Assembly: GCF_003951095.1 (NCBI RefSeq) | Contig: NZ_QXGL01000002.1 | Span: forward strand, 248,001 to 312,000 | Source: Bifidobacterium goeldii | GTDB taxonomy: Bacteria > Actinomycetota > Actinomycetes > Actinomycetales > Bifidobacteriaceae | Reading direction: 5' to 3' | Length of the DNA: 64,000 nucleotides | Shown: positions 56,972-64,000 of the stretch, one piece after another | How the letters are laid out: each line of letters opens with the position of its first letter | Position numbering within the stretch: the stretch's first letter is position 1 | Notes under the pieces: model-generated | The model's input: the letters and a program-made list of their open reading frames with translations, nothing else | Told to the model about the DNA's origin: nothing | Database searches by the model: none | Translations under genes and position numbers: made by a program

Positions 56972-59900
56972 TTAGCCTTCCGAATCATGCTTGTTCGCGG
57001 ATTGAATGTTCTTCGGATTGTGCGGATCGTCGGGCGCAAATTCCTCGACTTTTTTCACTTCAAAGAACCGTTTGAGATCGTCGATGCTCATTGCCGAAGC
57101 GGTGCCGAGTGAGACGTCGCTCATCGAGTATTCGTCGTCTTCGGGAGCAACACCGGGGTGCGCGGGTACGGCTGGGCCTGCTGTTGGCATGGCTTGCGGC
57201 ATGGTCGGCAGTGTGGCTGGTGACGGCGTGACTGGTGACGGCGTAGCTGCCGCGTGCATACCGGGGCCGTATTGCGCGTTTTGCGCTGGCATCGGTGCGT
57301 TTGGGCCAGCATAAGGGTCCGCGTATGGGTCACCGTAGGGGTCGCCGCCGTACGGATCGCCATAAGGATCACCATACGGGTCTGGCCCAGCATTGCCAGC
57401 AGGGTTGGGCGCGGCAGCAGGCTGTTGTGGTGCAAATCCGCTGTGTGTTAATCCACTCTGCGCAGGCGTTGGCTGCTGCTCGTGAGCCCACGGGTCGTCG
57501 TCAAGTGTCGATGCGCCTGCCGGCGTAGCTGGCTGAGCAGGCACTGCCGCTACCGGTTCAGCACGGTTTTCGTTACTGCCAGCTGCAGGCGTTGATGTTT
57601 GGCCTGTAGCGGTCGCAGCGGCGATATCATCAGCCCACGGGTCACTGTCGTCGCTCAAATCGGGTACGGCAACATGCTTCGTGTGATGCGCGTGCTCGCT
57701 GTGTTGCGAATCCGCTTCCACTGCTCCGTTCTGTGAAACACCACGTGAAACCGTTTGTGAAACGTCGCGTGAAACACTGGCCGTCGAAGACGATGCAGCA
57801 GCTTGCGCAGATGCAGCCGGCGTAGACTGCATCTCCTGGGCCCACGGATCGTCGTCTACTGCCGATGCTGGCGCGCTCGAGACTGCGGCAGCATCAGCTC
57901 GGTGAACGTCGTCAGTGTCTGCTGTGGAAGCACTGTCCGTTGGCGATGCATTGTCCTTCGGCTCTTTGGTGACTCCCATGCCGATTTGCGCGCCGAGGGA
58001 TGCAGCGACGCCGGCCATCGCGATCTGCGATTTAATGCGCGTCTGCTCTTCCTGCGGCAGTTTGCTAAACGGCACGTCAGCGATGCTGCCATCCGCCATT
58101 TTCTTGGTAGGAGCCAGCGAAACGTTCGCACCGAACGTCTTGTGGACTTCGTTGCGCAGAATATCGACTATGTTGACTGTGCCGTCAACTGGCTCACCGG
58201 CCACTCCGATAGCAAACGCATACTTGCTCAGCGGCTTGTCGAATTTGATCCACAAGCGCGGGCGTGCAGCGTCTTCGGTAAGCAGGATCTTCGGCACGCG
58301 CGTGCGGTCAACATAGCGGCGCACGTCATCTGGAAGTGCCGCCACGAGCGCATCCCACTTTTCGTCTGGTGTGCGCGTATCAGGGGCTGCGGGGGTAGCA
58401 GGTACCGATGCATGGTGATCTGATTGCGTAGACGCTCCCCCAGTCATGCTTTGCATGACAGCCCCCTCCGCCGAGGGGGCCGAGAACGTCGAGTTGTCAC
58501 CACCTTCTTGACCCCCTCGGCTGGGCTGAGCCGTTAAAGAAACGCCAGAGGCGTTTCTAGGCGAAGGCTCTACGACAGTCGAGCTAGCAGAATGCGGGCG
58601 CAGCCCGTCCTCACTTGCGGCCGGGCTGTCAGCCGTAGGCTGACTGGGGGAGCGTTCCCCAAATTCCTCCTGAGACCCAAGATTGCCGGCAGAAGATTCC
58701 GTGTTGTGCGCAGCACCTGCGAAACCACCGCCGAAACCACCGCGTTGAGGCTGATTGCGTGCAGCGCCAGCGAATCCAACACGAGCAGATGCATGGCTGG
58801 TGGACGCTCCCCCAGTCGCGCTACGCGCGCCAGCGTCCTGCAACTGCTGACGGCCTACGGCCGCGCTCTGCTGGCTCGCTGTCGCTCGCGCCTCGCCTAG
58901 AAACGCCGCCGGCGTTTCCTTCACGGCTCGGCCCTCAGCCGAGGGGGCCGAGGCTCCACCAGCACCGGAACCTACAGCCGGCGCAGTCAGCACGCCTTCG
59001 CGCCCAGCAAGTAGACGAGCCGCAAGCAATTCCAAACGCATACGTGGTGAAATCGCACCAGTCATCGAGCCGAGTGTAGTGTTCATCGTCTCAGCCATCG
59101 AAGTGAGTGCACCTAAACCAAGTGCACTTGCTTGACGACGCAAATCGTCCATATCTTCCGCTTCGGCAGCATCAGACAACACATTTTCCGCCTGCGCGCC
59201 GCCTAATGTGAGCACGAGCAGATCGCGCACGCGAGCCAGCAGATCTTCCACAAAACGACGAGGATCAAAACCGCCTACTACGACCTTTTGCACTACGCCA
59301 TACAGCGCTTCACCATTGCGGTCAATTACCGCGTCGATTGCTTCACCGATCAACGCTTCCGGCGTAAATCCAAGTAGAGCCACGGCAGCATCATGCGAAA
59401 TAACGCCTTCGACCGAGCCGACCATCAACTGGTCAAGCACTGAGAGCGTGTCACGCACGGAGCCACCGCCAGCGCGCATCGCGAGTTTGAGCACGCCAGG
59501 CTCAGGCTTAATGCCCTCCTTGTCGCAAATGCTTTCCAAGTACGGGCCCATGATTTCCTGCGGCACCAAGCGGAACGGGTAATGATGAGTACGCGAGCGG
59601 ATGGTGCCAATCACCTTATCTGGTTCAGTGGTGGCGAAAATAAACATCACATGCTCGGGCGGCTCCTCAACGATTTTCAGCAACGCATTAAAGCCCTGCT
59701 GGGTGACCATATGCGCCTCATCGAGGATGAAAATCTTGTAGCGGTCGCGCGCAGGCGCAAAACCGGCACGTTCGCGCAGTTCACGAGCATCGTCAACACC
59801 GTTATGGCTGGCCGCATCGATTTCTACAACATCGATCGAACCAGGGCCACCGGTAGCGAGGTCCTTGCAGCTTTCGCACTCGCCGCATGGGTGCGAGGTC

Positions 59901-60100
59901 GGCCCCTTCGCACAGTTGATGCAGCGTGCGAGGATACGCGCGGAGCTAGTTTTACCGCAGCCGCGCGGACCGGAGAACAGGTAAGCATGCGTGAGCTTAC
60001 CTTTGTCGAGTGCGCGCATCAGCGGGATCGTAACCTGATCCTGACCGATAACCCCTTCGAACGTGTCCGGTCGATAACGTCGATACAGTGCAAGTGCCAT
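56972..60100 (-). CDS. dnaX: DNA polymerase III tau/gamma subunit with repeat-expanded linker
   Basis: 1042 residues from the ATG at 60100 ([14 protein letters not shown]). Clamp-loader ATPase: P-loop [15 protein letters not shown], zinc module [19 protein letters not shown], Walker [14 protein letters not shown], sensor [13 protein letters not shown]. The N-terminal 370 residues are conserved; residues about 380-560 are a Gly/Ser/Ala-rich linker made largely of DNA repeat sequence (see repeat entries), with SAPSAEG and GGAST recurring. A conserved-looking segment follows ([19 protein letters not shown]), then a long Pro/Ala/Gln-rich tail with DPYGDPYG repeats. It also pairs with recR. Confidence 0.93.
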   Translation of the reverse strand: MALALYRRYRPDTFEGVIGQDQVTIPLMRALDKGKLTHAYLFSGPRGCGKTSSARILARCINCAKGPTSHPCGECESCKDLATGGPGSIDVVEIDAASHNGVDDARELRERAGFAPARDRYKIFILDEAHMVTQQGFNALLKIVEEPPEHVMFIFATTEPDKVIGTIRSRTHHYPFRLVPQEIMGPYLESICDKEGIKPEPGVLKLAMRAGGGSVRDTLSVLDQLMVGSVEGVISHDAAVALLGFTPEALIGEAIDAVIDRNGEALYGVVQKVVVGGFDPRRFVEDLLARVRDLLVLTLGGAQAENVLSDAAEAEDMDDLRRQASALGLGALTSMAETMNTTLGSMTGAISPRMRLELLAARLLAGREGVLTAPAVGSGAGGASAPSAEGRAVKETPAAFLGEARATASQQSAAVGRQQLQDAGARSATGGASTSHASARVGFAGAARNQPQRGGFGGGFAGAAHNTESSAGNLGSQEEFGERSPSQPTADSPAASEDGLRPHSASSTVVEPSPRNASGVSLTAQPSRGGQEGGDNSTFSAPSAEGAVMQSMTGGASTQSDHHASVPATPAAPDTRTPDEKWDALVAALPDDVRRYVDRTRVPKILLTEDAARPRLWIKFDKPLSKYAFAIGVAGEPVDGTVNIVDILRNEVHKTFGANVSLAPTKKMADGSIADVPFSKLPQEEQTRIKSQIAMAGVAASLGAQIGMGVTKEPKDNASPTDSASTADTDDVHRADAAAVSSAPASAVDDDPWAQEMQSTPAASAQAAASSSTASVSRDVSQTVSRGVSQNGAVEADSQHSEHAHHTKHVAVPDLSDDSDPWADDIAAATATGQTSTPAAGSNENRAEPVAAVPAQPATPAGASTLDDDPWAHEQQPTPAQSGLTHSGFAPQQPAAAPNPAGNAGPDPYGDPYGDPYGGDPYGDPYADPYAGPNAPMPAQNAQYGPGMHAAATPSPVTPSPATLPTMPQAMPTAGPAVPAHPGVAPEDDEYSMSDVSLGTASAMSIDDLKRFFEVKKVEEFAPDDPHNPKNIQSANKHDSEG
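58432..58655. repeat. Repeat elements inside dnaX, group 1
   Basis: Three pieces. 58432-58484: CGCTCCCCCAGTCATGC...GAGGGGGCCGAG. 58508-58564: the reverse complement of an element CGCCTAGAAACGCC...GGCGTTTC...ACGGCTCAG. 58625-58655: CAGCCGTAGGCTGACTGGGG, a GGGGGAGCG-ended palindrome. All stay in frame with dnaX. Confidence 0.75.
58804..58958. repeat. Repeat elements inside dnaX, group 2
   Basis: 58804-58834 begins ACGCTCCCCCAGTCGCGC, like the first element of group 1. 58893-58958 runs CGCCTAGAAACGCCGCCGG through CTTCACGGCTCGGCCCTCAG and GAGGGGGCCGAGGC. It is an inverted copy of 58508-58564 and matches 20835-20875 in the tautomerase/fhs intergenic region. Confidence 0.75.
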
Positions 60101-60260
60101 AATCCCCAACCTACCGCAACCCGACTATCTGCCGACACTCGGCTGCTTGTTATGCCATCATTCCGCTACTGCCGAGTGCGACTCAGCAAGCCATCATCGT
60201 ACGACATTCATCGCAAATTGACATGCCCATTGGTCCACGTCTACAGTGAAGACGTCAGTG

Positions 60261-60275
60261 TTGACACTTTGTCAA
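60261..60275. promoter_or_regulatory. Palindrome TTGAC-N5-GTCAA upstream of the TetR gene
   Basis: TTGACACTTTGTCAA with five-base arms, 85 bp before the TetR start. It also supplies a TTGACA -35-like hexamer. Autoregulation is possible; the -10 is not clear. Confidence 0.4.
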
Positions 60276-60359
60276 ATACTGTGCACGGTGTAGCACACTG
60301 GCAATGGCGACCAACGCCGCACCGACAGCATATTGACTTCGTGGAATAGGACAGGACCA

Positions 60360-60938
60360 ATGGCTATCTCATCGGTAGGAGACGCACGGCGTGAACAGAT
60401 CGTGCAGGCTGCGCGCGCGGTTTGTCTCGAAACTGGTTTTGACAAGCTCACTATTAGCGATATCGCCTCGCGCGTAGGCATGACGCGCTCACTGTTCTAC
60501 CATTATTTTCCCGACAAAGATGCTGTAGCTGACGCTGTGCTCGACGATGTGATCAGCGATATGTTAAGCAAGCTCGAACGGTGGAATGCCACGCGTGAAG
60601 TTGGCAACATTACTAAAGCGCTTGACGACATCGTGCGACTTACTCGCAGCATCATCGCCGACGAAAGTCCGTTCAGCAACCGACTCATGCATGCAGGCAA
60701 CGCCGGCCTCTACATTCGTTTCGTTGACCGCGCAGTTACTCGCATCAGTGATTACATTTGCGATTCAGTAGTACTGGATTTTGAGCGACTGCACGGCCTG
60801 CCTATCAAGAACGTGCATGAGACGTTTTTCGTGCTTATTGTTGGCTTGATCTCACTGCTACGCACGCACCCGAACGTTGATGATGCAACACTCAAAAACC
60901 TGATCGCGCAATCATTGCATATCGACTCATACGTGTGA
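60360..60938 (+). CDS. TetR-family transcriptional regulator
   Basis: 192 residues from the ATG at 60360. The N-terminal helix-turn-helix reads REQIVQAARAVCLETGFDKL then ISDIASRVGMTRSLFYHYFP, followed by an all-helical ligand domain. AGGA precedes the start. It is convergent with the lipid-kinase gene (26 bp apart) and divergent from dnaX; the palindrome at 60261 may be its operator. Ligand unknown. Confidence 0.87.
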   Translation: MAISSVGDARREQIVQAARAVCLETGFDKLTISDIASRVGMTRSLFYHYFPDKDAVADAVLDDVISDMLSKLERWNATREVGNITKALDDIVRLTRSIIADESPFSNRLMHAGNAGLYIRFVDRAVTRISDYICDSVVLDFERLHGLPIKNVHETFFVLIVGLISLLRTHPNVDDATLKNLIAQSLHIDSYV

Positions 60939-60964
60939 CCACAACCGTGCGGAGTAGTTCAAGC

Positions 60965-62089
60965 TCACGCTTCTACAAACCGCCCAGTAATCGGATCGCG
61001 CCCATCGCGCATAATCGCCGCCGTCACATGCTCCTGCGTGCGCCGCTTATGCCAACCAGCAACAGCTGGAGGCACGAGCATGCGCAGTGACATGCCTGCC
61101 GCACTTACCGACACGGGCACACGCCCCACGTACTCGCCATCAGCCATCAATACCGGCGGCTCGTCACCATCATCGGCACGAGTGATTTCAATTTCGCGCA
61201 CACGTTCCCACCCAAATACGCGGTTTGACAACAGTTTGCCGTTATACGCATCGGATACCGCAGCCGCACACTCAGCCACACTGGGCATATGATCAATCCA
61301 AATCAAGTCCAGCATGCCATCAGAAAGCAGCGAATACGGGGAAACTTCAATTCCACCACCGATATAACGCGCATTCGCAACAGTCACTAGTGGAGAAATA
61401 ATATCCCGCTCGTCTACCGAGCCATCAGCCAATACCGCTTTAATGTGGTACCCGTAGCGTTTCATATGCGTCAATTCCACAAGCACAGCTGCCGCGTATC
61501 GCACTGATCCACCTGGCAAATGTGACTTATTGGCACGATCATTGATACTGGCGTCAAGCCCGCAGTTCAGCATGCCCGCATAGTAGCGATCTACAAACCC
61601 CTCAACAGGATTGCCAGCCTCAGTAAGTACGAGCTCCCCCGAACCTCCTTGAACAACTGGTTCCATATTCAGCGAGCGCACATGGCCCATATCCACATCA
61701 ATGTGAGTACCGCATACAATAGCTCCCACAATGCCTTCTACTGCGGTGCGTATGCGATTAACTGGCAGGTGCAGTCCGCGCGCAAAATCATTGCCTGAGC
61801 CTACTGCCACAATGCCTAACGGTTTGCCGGTTCCGCATACAGCATTCGCACCGAGTGCGATCATGCCATCGCCGCCGATAACAACGAGATAGTCATACAA
61901 GTCACTATGAGCTCGCGCTGCTGACAGTGAGTTTTCGAAACTATCGCCGGTTAAGTCAATGACGTCAAACCCATGACGCATTCCGCTTTCACTCAGCGAT
62001 TTGAAGACACGTTCTCCGATGGCAGCCCCACGCCCTTTATTGGAAGCGGGGTTACCAATCACCGCTACAGTCTTCTTCACGTCAGTCAT
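60965..62089 (-). CDS. Diacylglycerol kinase-like lipid kinase (YegS/DagK type)
   Basis: 374 residues from ATG 62089; ATG 62107 is six residues longer. The ATP site and active region are seen in VAVIGNPASNKGRG, YLVVIGGDGMIALGANA and GIVAVGSGNDFARGLHLP. The C-terminal beta domain is typical (FVDRYYAGMLNCGLDAS, VANARYIGGGIEVSPYS). It probably phosphorylates diacylglycerol or a related lipid at the membrane. It lies between the TetR gene and the tad cluster and has 34 bp to the next gene. Confidence 0.88.
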   Translation of the reverse strand: MTDVKKTVAVIGNPASNKGRGAAIGERVFKSLSESGMRHGFDVIDLTGDSFENSLSAARAHSDLYDYLVVIGGDGMIALGANAVCGTGKPLGIVAVGSGNDFARGLHLPVNRIRTAVEGIVGAIVCGTHIDVDMGHVRSLNMEPVVQGGSGELVLTEAGNPVEGFVDRYYAGMLNCGLDASINDRANKSHLPGGSVRYAAAVLVELTHMKRYGYHIKAVLADGSVDERDIISPLVTVANARYIGGGIEVSPYSLLSDGMLDLIWIDHMPSVAECAAAVSDAYNGKLLSNRVFGWERVREIEITRADDGDEPPVLMADGEYVGRVPVSVSAAGMSLRMLVPPAVAGWHKRRTQEHVTAAIMRDGRDPITGRFVEA

Positions 62090-62122
62090 ACGCCAAACAT
62101 ATCCCATCGTATGCGAGTTGCG

Positions 62123-62497
62123 CTAGTGTTCTGCGTCACAAAGCAATGGTCCAGCTCGAGACTGTTGGCTAACAGTTGGCATAAACGGTACTTTAGTAGG
62201 CACGGCAACCGTAACGGTGACATCATCCCCCTCAGTAGAGCATGCGGTCACGCTACCAGCATCAGCTTTGGCAGCGTACTGCGCTATAGCACACGGATCA
62301 TTCGTTGCCCCTTTCCAGAATGAATCTGCTGCGGATATCACTGCTACATCGGCGATAGAGCGCGCTTTGGTCTGGCAGATGAGCAGGTTGCCAGCGGCCG
62401 CGATTACCCCCATGAGCACGCCAGCTAGCATTATGAGCATCACTCCTAGCATTGTGCCGGAGCCCTCATCAGATCGCTGTAACCAACTCATCCCCAT
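62123..62497 (-). CDS. TadE-like/Rv3654c-family small secreted protein
   Basis: 124 residues. After DEGSGTMLGV, the pseudopilin-like cut and hydrophobic segment (MLIMLAGVLMGVIAAAGNLL), comes a short extracellular part with two or three Cys residues. Found in actinobacterial tad clusters with TadE. It overlaps the preceding gene by 10 bp, indicating coupling. Confidence 0.82.
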   Translation of the reverse strand: MGMSWLQRSDEGSGTMLGVMLIMLAGVLMGVIAAAGNLLICQTKARSIADVAVISAADSFWKGATNDPCAIAQYAAKADAGSVTACSTEGDDVTVTVAVPTKVPFMPTVSQQSRAGPLLCDAEH

Positions 62498-62922
62498 ACT
62501 CCCGTCGCTGAACCGGTAACTGTGGTCGGCAGTACGCCGAGCGGGTCAGGCAGCACTGGGCAGGTTACTTGTACCTGTACCGTACTGTCATGTCTGTTCA
62601 CTGAAACAACAGCAGCATCGCCAGCTATCGCCCGCGCAGTCGCTTGTGGATTCGCTTCGTCGCGTGCGACCACTAATTCACGTGCCGCTGCGGCTGCAGC
62701 ATCCTGACAGTTCATCGACACGACAACCGTACGTGTCAATCCCAGCAATATCACTGCGATTAGGGCAACAACAGGAAGCACTGTCGCAAACTCTGCAGTA
62801 ATTGCACCCTCATCGCTGTGAAGCCACCATGTATAGCGAGCGTGTTGACGTTTGGCCGCGCGGCCGACGGGTCCCACACCGCCGGCCGATCGACCGTCAT
62901 GTTCAAAGGCGCTGTTACCCAA
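62488..62922 (-). CDS. TadE-like minor pilin
   Basis: 144 residues. The hydrophobic N-terminal helix with DEGAITAEFATVLPVVALIA resembles TadE/G pseudopilins. The start is a TTG at 62922 that overlaps the end of the pilin gene; AAGAAGG precedes it. The 30-residue basic head before the helix is longer than usual. It acts in assembly of Flp-type pili together with the neighbouring genes. Confidence 0.83.
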   Translation of the reverse strand: MGNSAFEHDGRSAGGVGPVGRAAKRQHARYTWWLHSDEGAITAEFATVLPVVALIAVILLGLTRTVVVSMNCQDAAAAAARELVVARDEANPQATARAIAGDAAVVSVNRHDSTVQVQVTCPVLPDPLGVLPTTVTGSATGVWG

Positions 62923-63205
62923 TGCTCAGAGCCTTCTTAATGACTTCCGTCAAAATGTTGACGATGACGTCTGATTTGAGAATCGTGGCAAGCAGCCCAG
63001 CAAAACCAGTTGCGGCAATCAACACGAGAGCATATTCAGCGGTTGCAGCCCCCTCCTCAGGCTCTTCGCTTACCATTCGCAGTCTCGCATCTACCATGCA
63101 CGCGACGTTTCTCATTTTCGAGGCAGCCGCCTTGCATCCTCGCCTTATGCAAGTGAATGGACCGTTGCGACCGTTAATGCCAATGAGATCCTCATTGATG
63201 TTCAT
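62915..63205 (-). CDS. Flp-type pilin (DUF4244)
   Basis: 96 residues. The Flp-like segment EEGAATAEYALVLIAATGFAG has the Glu after the prepilin-peptidase site and the hydrophobic helix of the pilin fibre. GAAAGGA lies upstream. The first 45 residues before the site form an unusually long leader, as in DUF4244 proteins of actinobacteria. It overlaps the next gene by 8 bp. Confidence 0.85.
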   Translation of the reverse strand: MNINEDLIGINGRNGPFTCIRRGCKAAASKMRNVACMVDARLRMVSEEPEEGAATAEYALVLIAATGFAGLLATILKSDVIVNILTEVIKKALSIG

Positions 63206-63318
63206 GAGCGTTCCTTTCGCTGATATGGTTCCTCGCCAAACGACGAGGTAGTTCCACTGTGCCTGAAAGTCGCTGTTTACCGAGTGGTTTTCGAACTATG
63301 TGGTCGAAGGCTACCGGG

Positions 63319-63361
63319 TTATCCACATCTTCGGCGTGTCATCCACATAGGATGTGGACAA
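63319..63361. promoter_or_regulatory. Cluster of three DnaA-box-like 9-mers
   Basis: TTATCCACA (63319), TCATCCACA (63339) and the inverted TGTGGACAA (63353; TTGTCCACA on the minus strand), all close to the DnaA consensus, in 43 bp between the pilin and TadC genes. The last two also form a small hairpin TCCACAT/ATGTGGA that could end transcription instead. Confidence 0.5.
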
Positions 63362-63383
63362 CCGTTCACTCATATCACCAATC

Positions 63384-63971
63384 TCACATTACAAACGACG
63401 CAACTGCAGGAATAATTCCTAAAAATACGAATGCCGGCAGGAAGCACAATCCTGTCGGCATCAATAATTTCACAGACAGTTTTGCAGCGCTCTGTTCGAT
63501 CGTTGCACGTTCACTTGCATCCTGCTGATCGATGGCGGCTTCTAATCGACCCAATGGCGATGATCCATGATTCCATGATGATTCCAACGCGTCGCACAAT
63601 GTGCGCATTGCGCCCGCATTCAGCCCACGATTATGCACTGTCCAAGCTGCATTCCAACCCACTCCGCGATTCAACGCACGCGCAACAACACGTAACTCAT
63701 CGCCTAGGGAACAGTCCAACGTTTCACCAACGCAATCTAATGCACGCGGAATTGACGCACCCTGCCGCAGAGATACTGACAGCAAGCCCATTACCAGTGT
63801 CAGCGGAATCGCAGGACGATGATCAAGCTCGTTGAAGCTGTTTGCTACGTCATCTATGCCACGTTTGCGAGCGCGCATATGACTACGTTTACGCTTCCCT
63901 GCACGCGCGCCAAGGCCATCACGCGCAGCGGCAACATCATCCCCCAGCAAGTCATCATGCCGTCGCGGCAT
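63384..63971 (-). CDS. Type II secretion F-domain protein (TadC type)
   Basis: 195 residues. The T2SF core includes AIPLTLVMGLLSVSLRQG and VKLLMPTGLCFLPAFVFLGI, with a C-terminal membrane helix pair. It is the platform protein of the Flp pilus motor; TadB and TadA should lie beyond the window end. The start is uncertain, ATG 63971 or the ATG at 63878. Confidence 0.82.
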   Translation of the reverse strand: MPRRHDDLLGDDVAAARDGLGARAGKRKRSHMRARKRGIDDVANSFNELDHRPAIPLTLVMGLLSVSLRQGASIPRALDCVGETLDCSLGDELRVVARALNRGVGWNAAWTVHNRGLNAGAMRTLCDALESSWNHGSSPLGRLEAAIDQQDASERATIEQSAAKLSVKLLMPTGLCFLPAFVFLGIIPAVASFVM

Positions 63972-64000
63972 CGCACATAATTGTCGGCGCGGCCGCCACC

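Overview
The window looks like a chromosomal segment of a Bifidobacterium or a close relative (Bifidobacteriaceae). The grounds are the moderately high GC, the high density of LacI-type regulators and sugar systems, the dipeptidase PepD family, a topA-tmk-holB cluster, a dnaX-recR pair, a tad/flp pilus cluster of the actinobacterial type, and an aspartokinase whose catalytic and ACT parts are separate genes. This is an inference from gene content; no rRNA or species marker is present. No prophage, insertion sequence with a transposase, tRNA or CRISPR array was seen.

Layout. 0-9.6 kb: a DeoR-LacI hybrid regulator, a HAD phosphatase, a ThiY/ThiX-like importer without its ATPase, a DUF805 membrane protein with a long Q/P/Y-rich head, an unassigned protein, a histidine phosphatase and an MFS transporter. 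9.6-19.5 kb: an arabino-oligosaccharide cassette (LacI repressor, GH43, GH51, two permeases, binding lipoprotein) with LacI operators in front of both transcription units, bracketed by two direct copies of a 220-bp palindromic repeat. 19.7-31 kb: GtrA, a MIF-like tautomerase, formate-THF ligase, PEBP-pepD, divergent ptsI and ptsH, LacI and GntR regulators, and holB-tmk-topA. 34-38 kb: a PAP2 phosphatase, SRP RNA, clusters of a 15-bp repeat, a hemolysin III protein and UDP-galactopyranose mutase. 38.9-52.5 kb: a class A PBP, leuA, a metallophosphoesterase preceded by a tandem array of 39-bp palindromes, a zinc-ribbon/PASTA protein, asd, an AT-rich DUF4143 ATPase behind three equally spaced palindromes, and split lysC. 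52.8-64 kb: a large secreted double-PAP2 protein, recR-dnaX (dnaX carries in-frame copies of a repeat also found between genes), a TetR regulator, a diacylglycerol-kinase-like protein and part of a tad pilus operon.

How it fits together. The cassette should import arabinose-containing oligosaccharides by ABC transport and split them in the cytoplasm with GH51 and GH43, induced by loss of LacI binding. PtsI and PtsH serve PTS sugars. asd and split lysC belong to the aspartate family pathway; leuA to leucine synthesis. dnaX, holB, recR, topA and tmk are replication housekeeping. glf, the PBP and the PASTA protein concern the envelope.

The most unusual signals are structural: three palindromes at exactly 39-bp spacing whose last copy is centred on the ATPase start codon; the repeat-bracketed sugar cassette; in-frame repeat elements in the dnaX linker; and the 39-bp palindrome array upstream of the metallophosphoesterase. 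All were found by eye; none has been tested by search or experiment.
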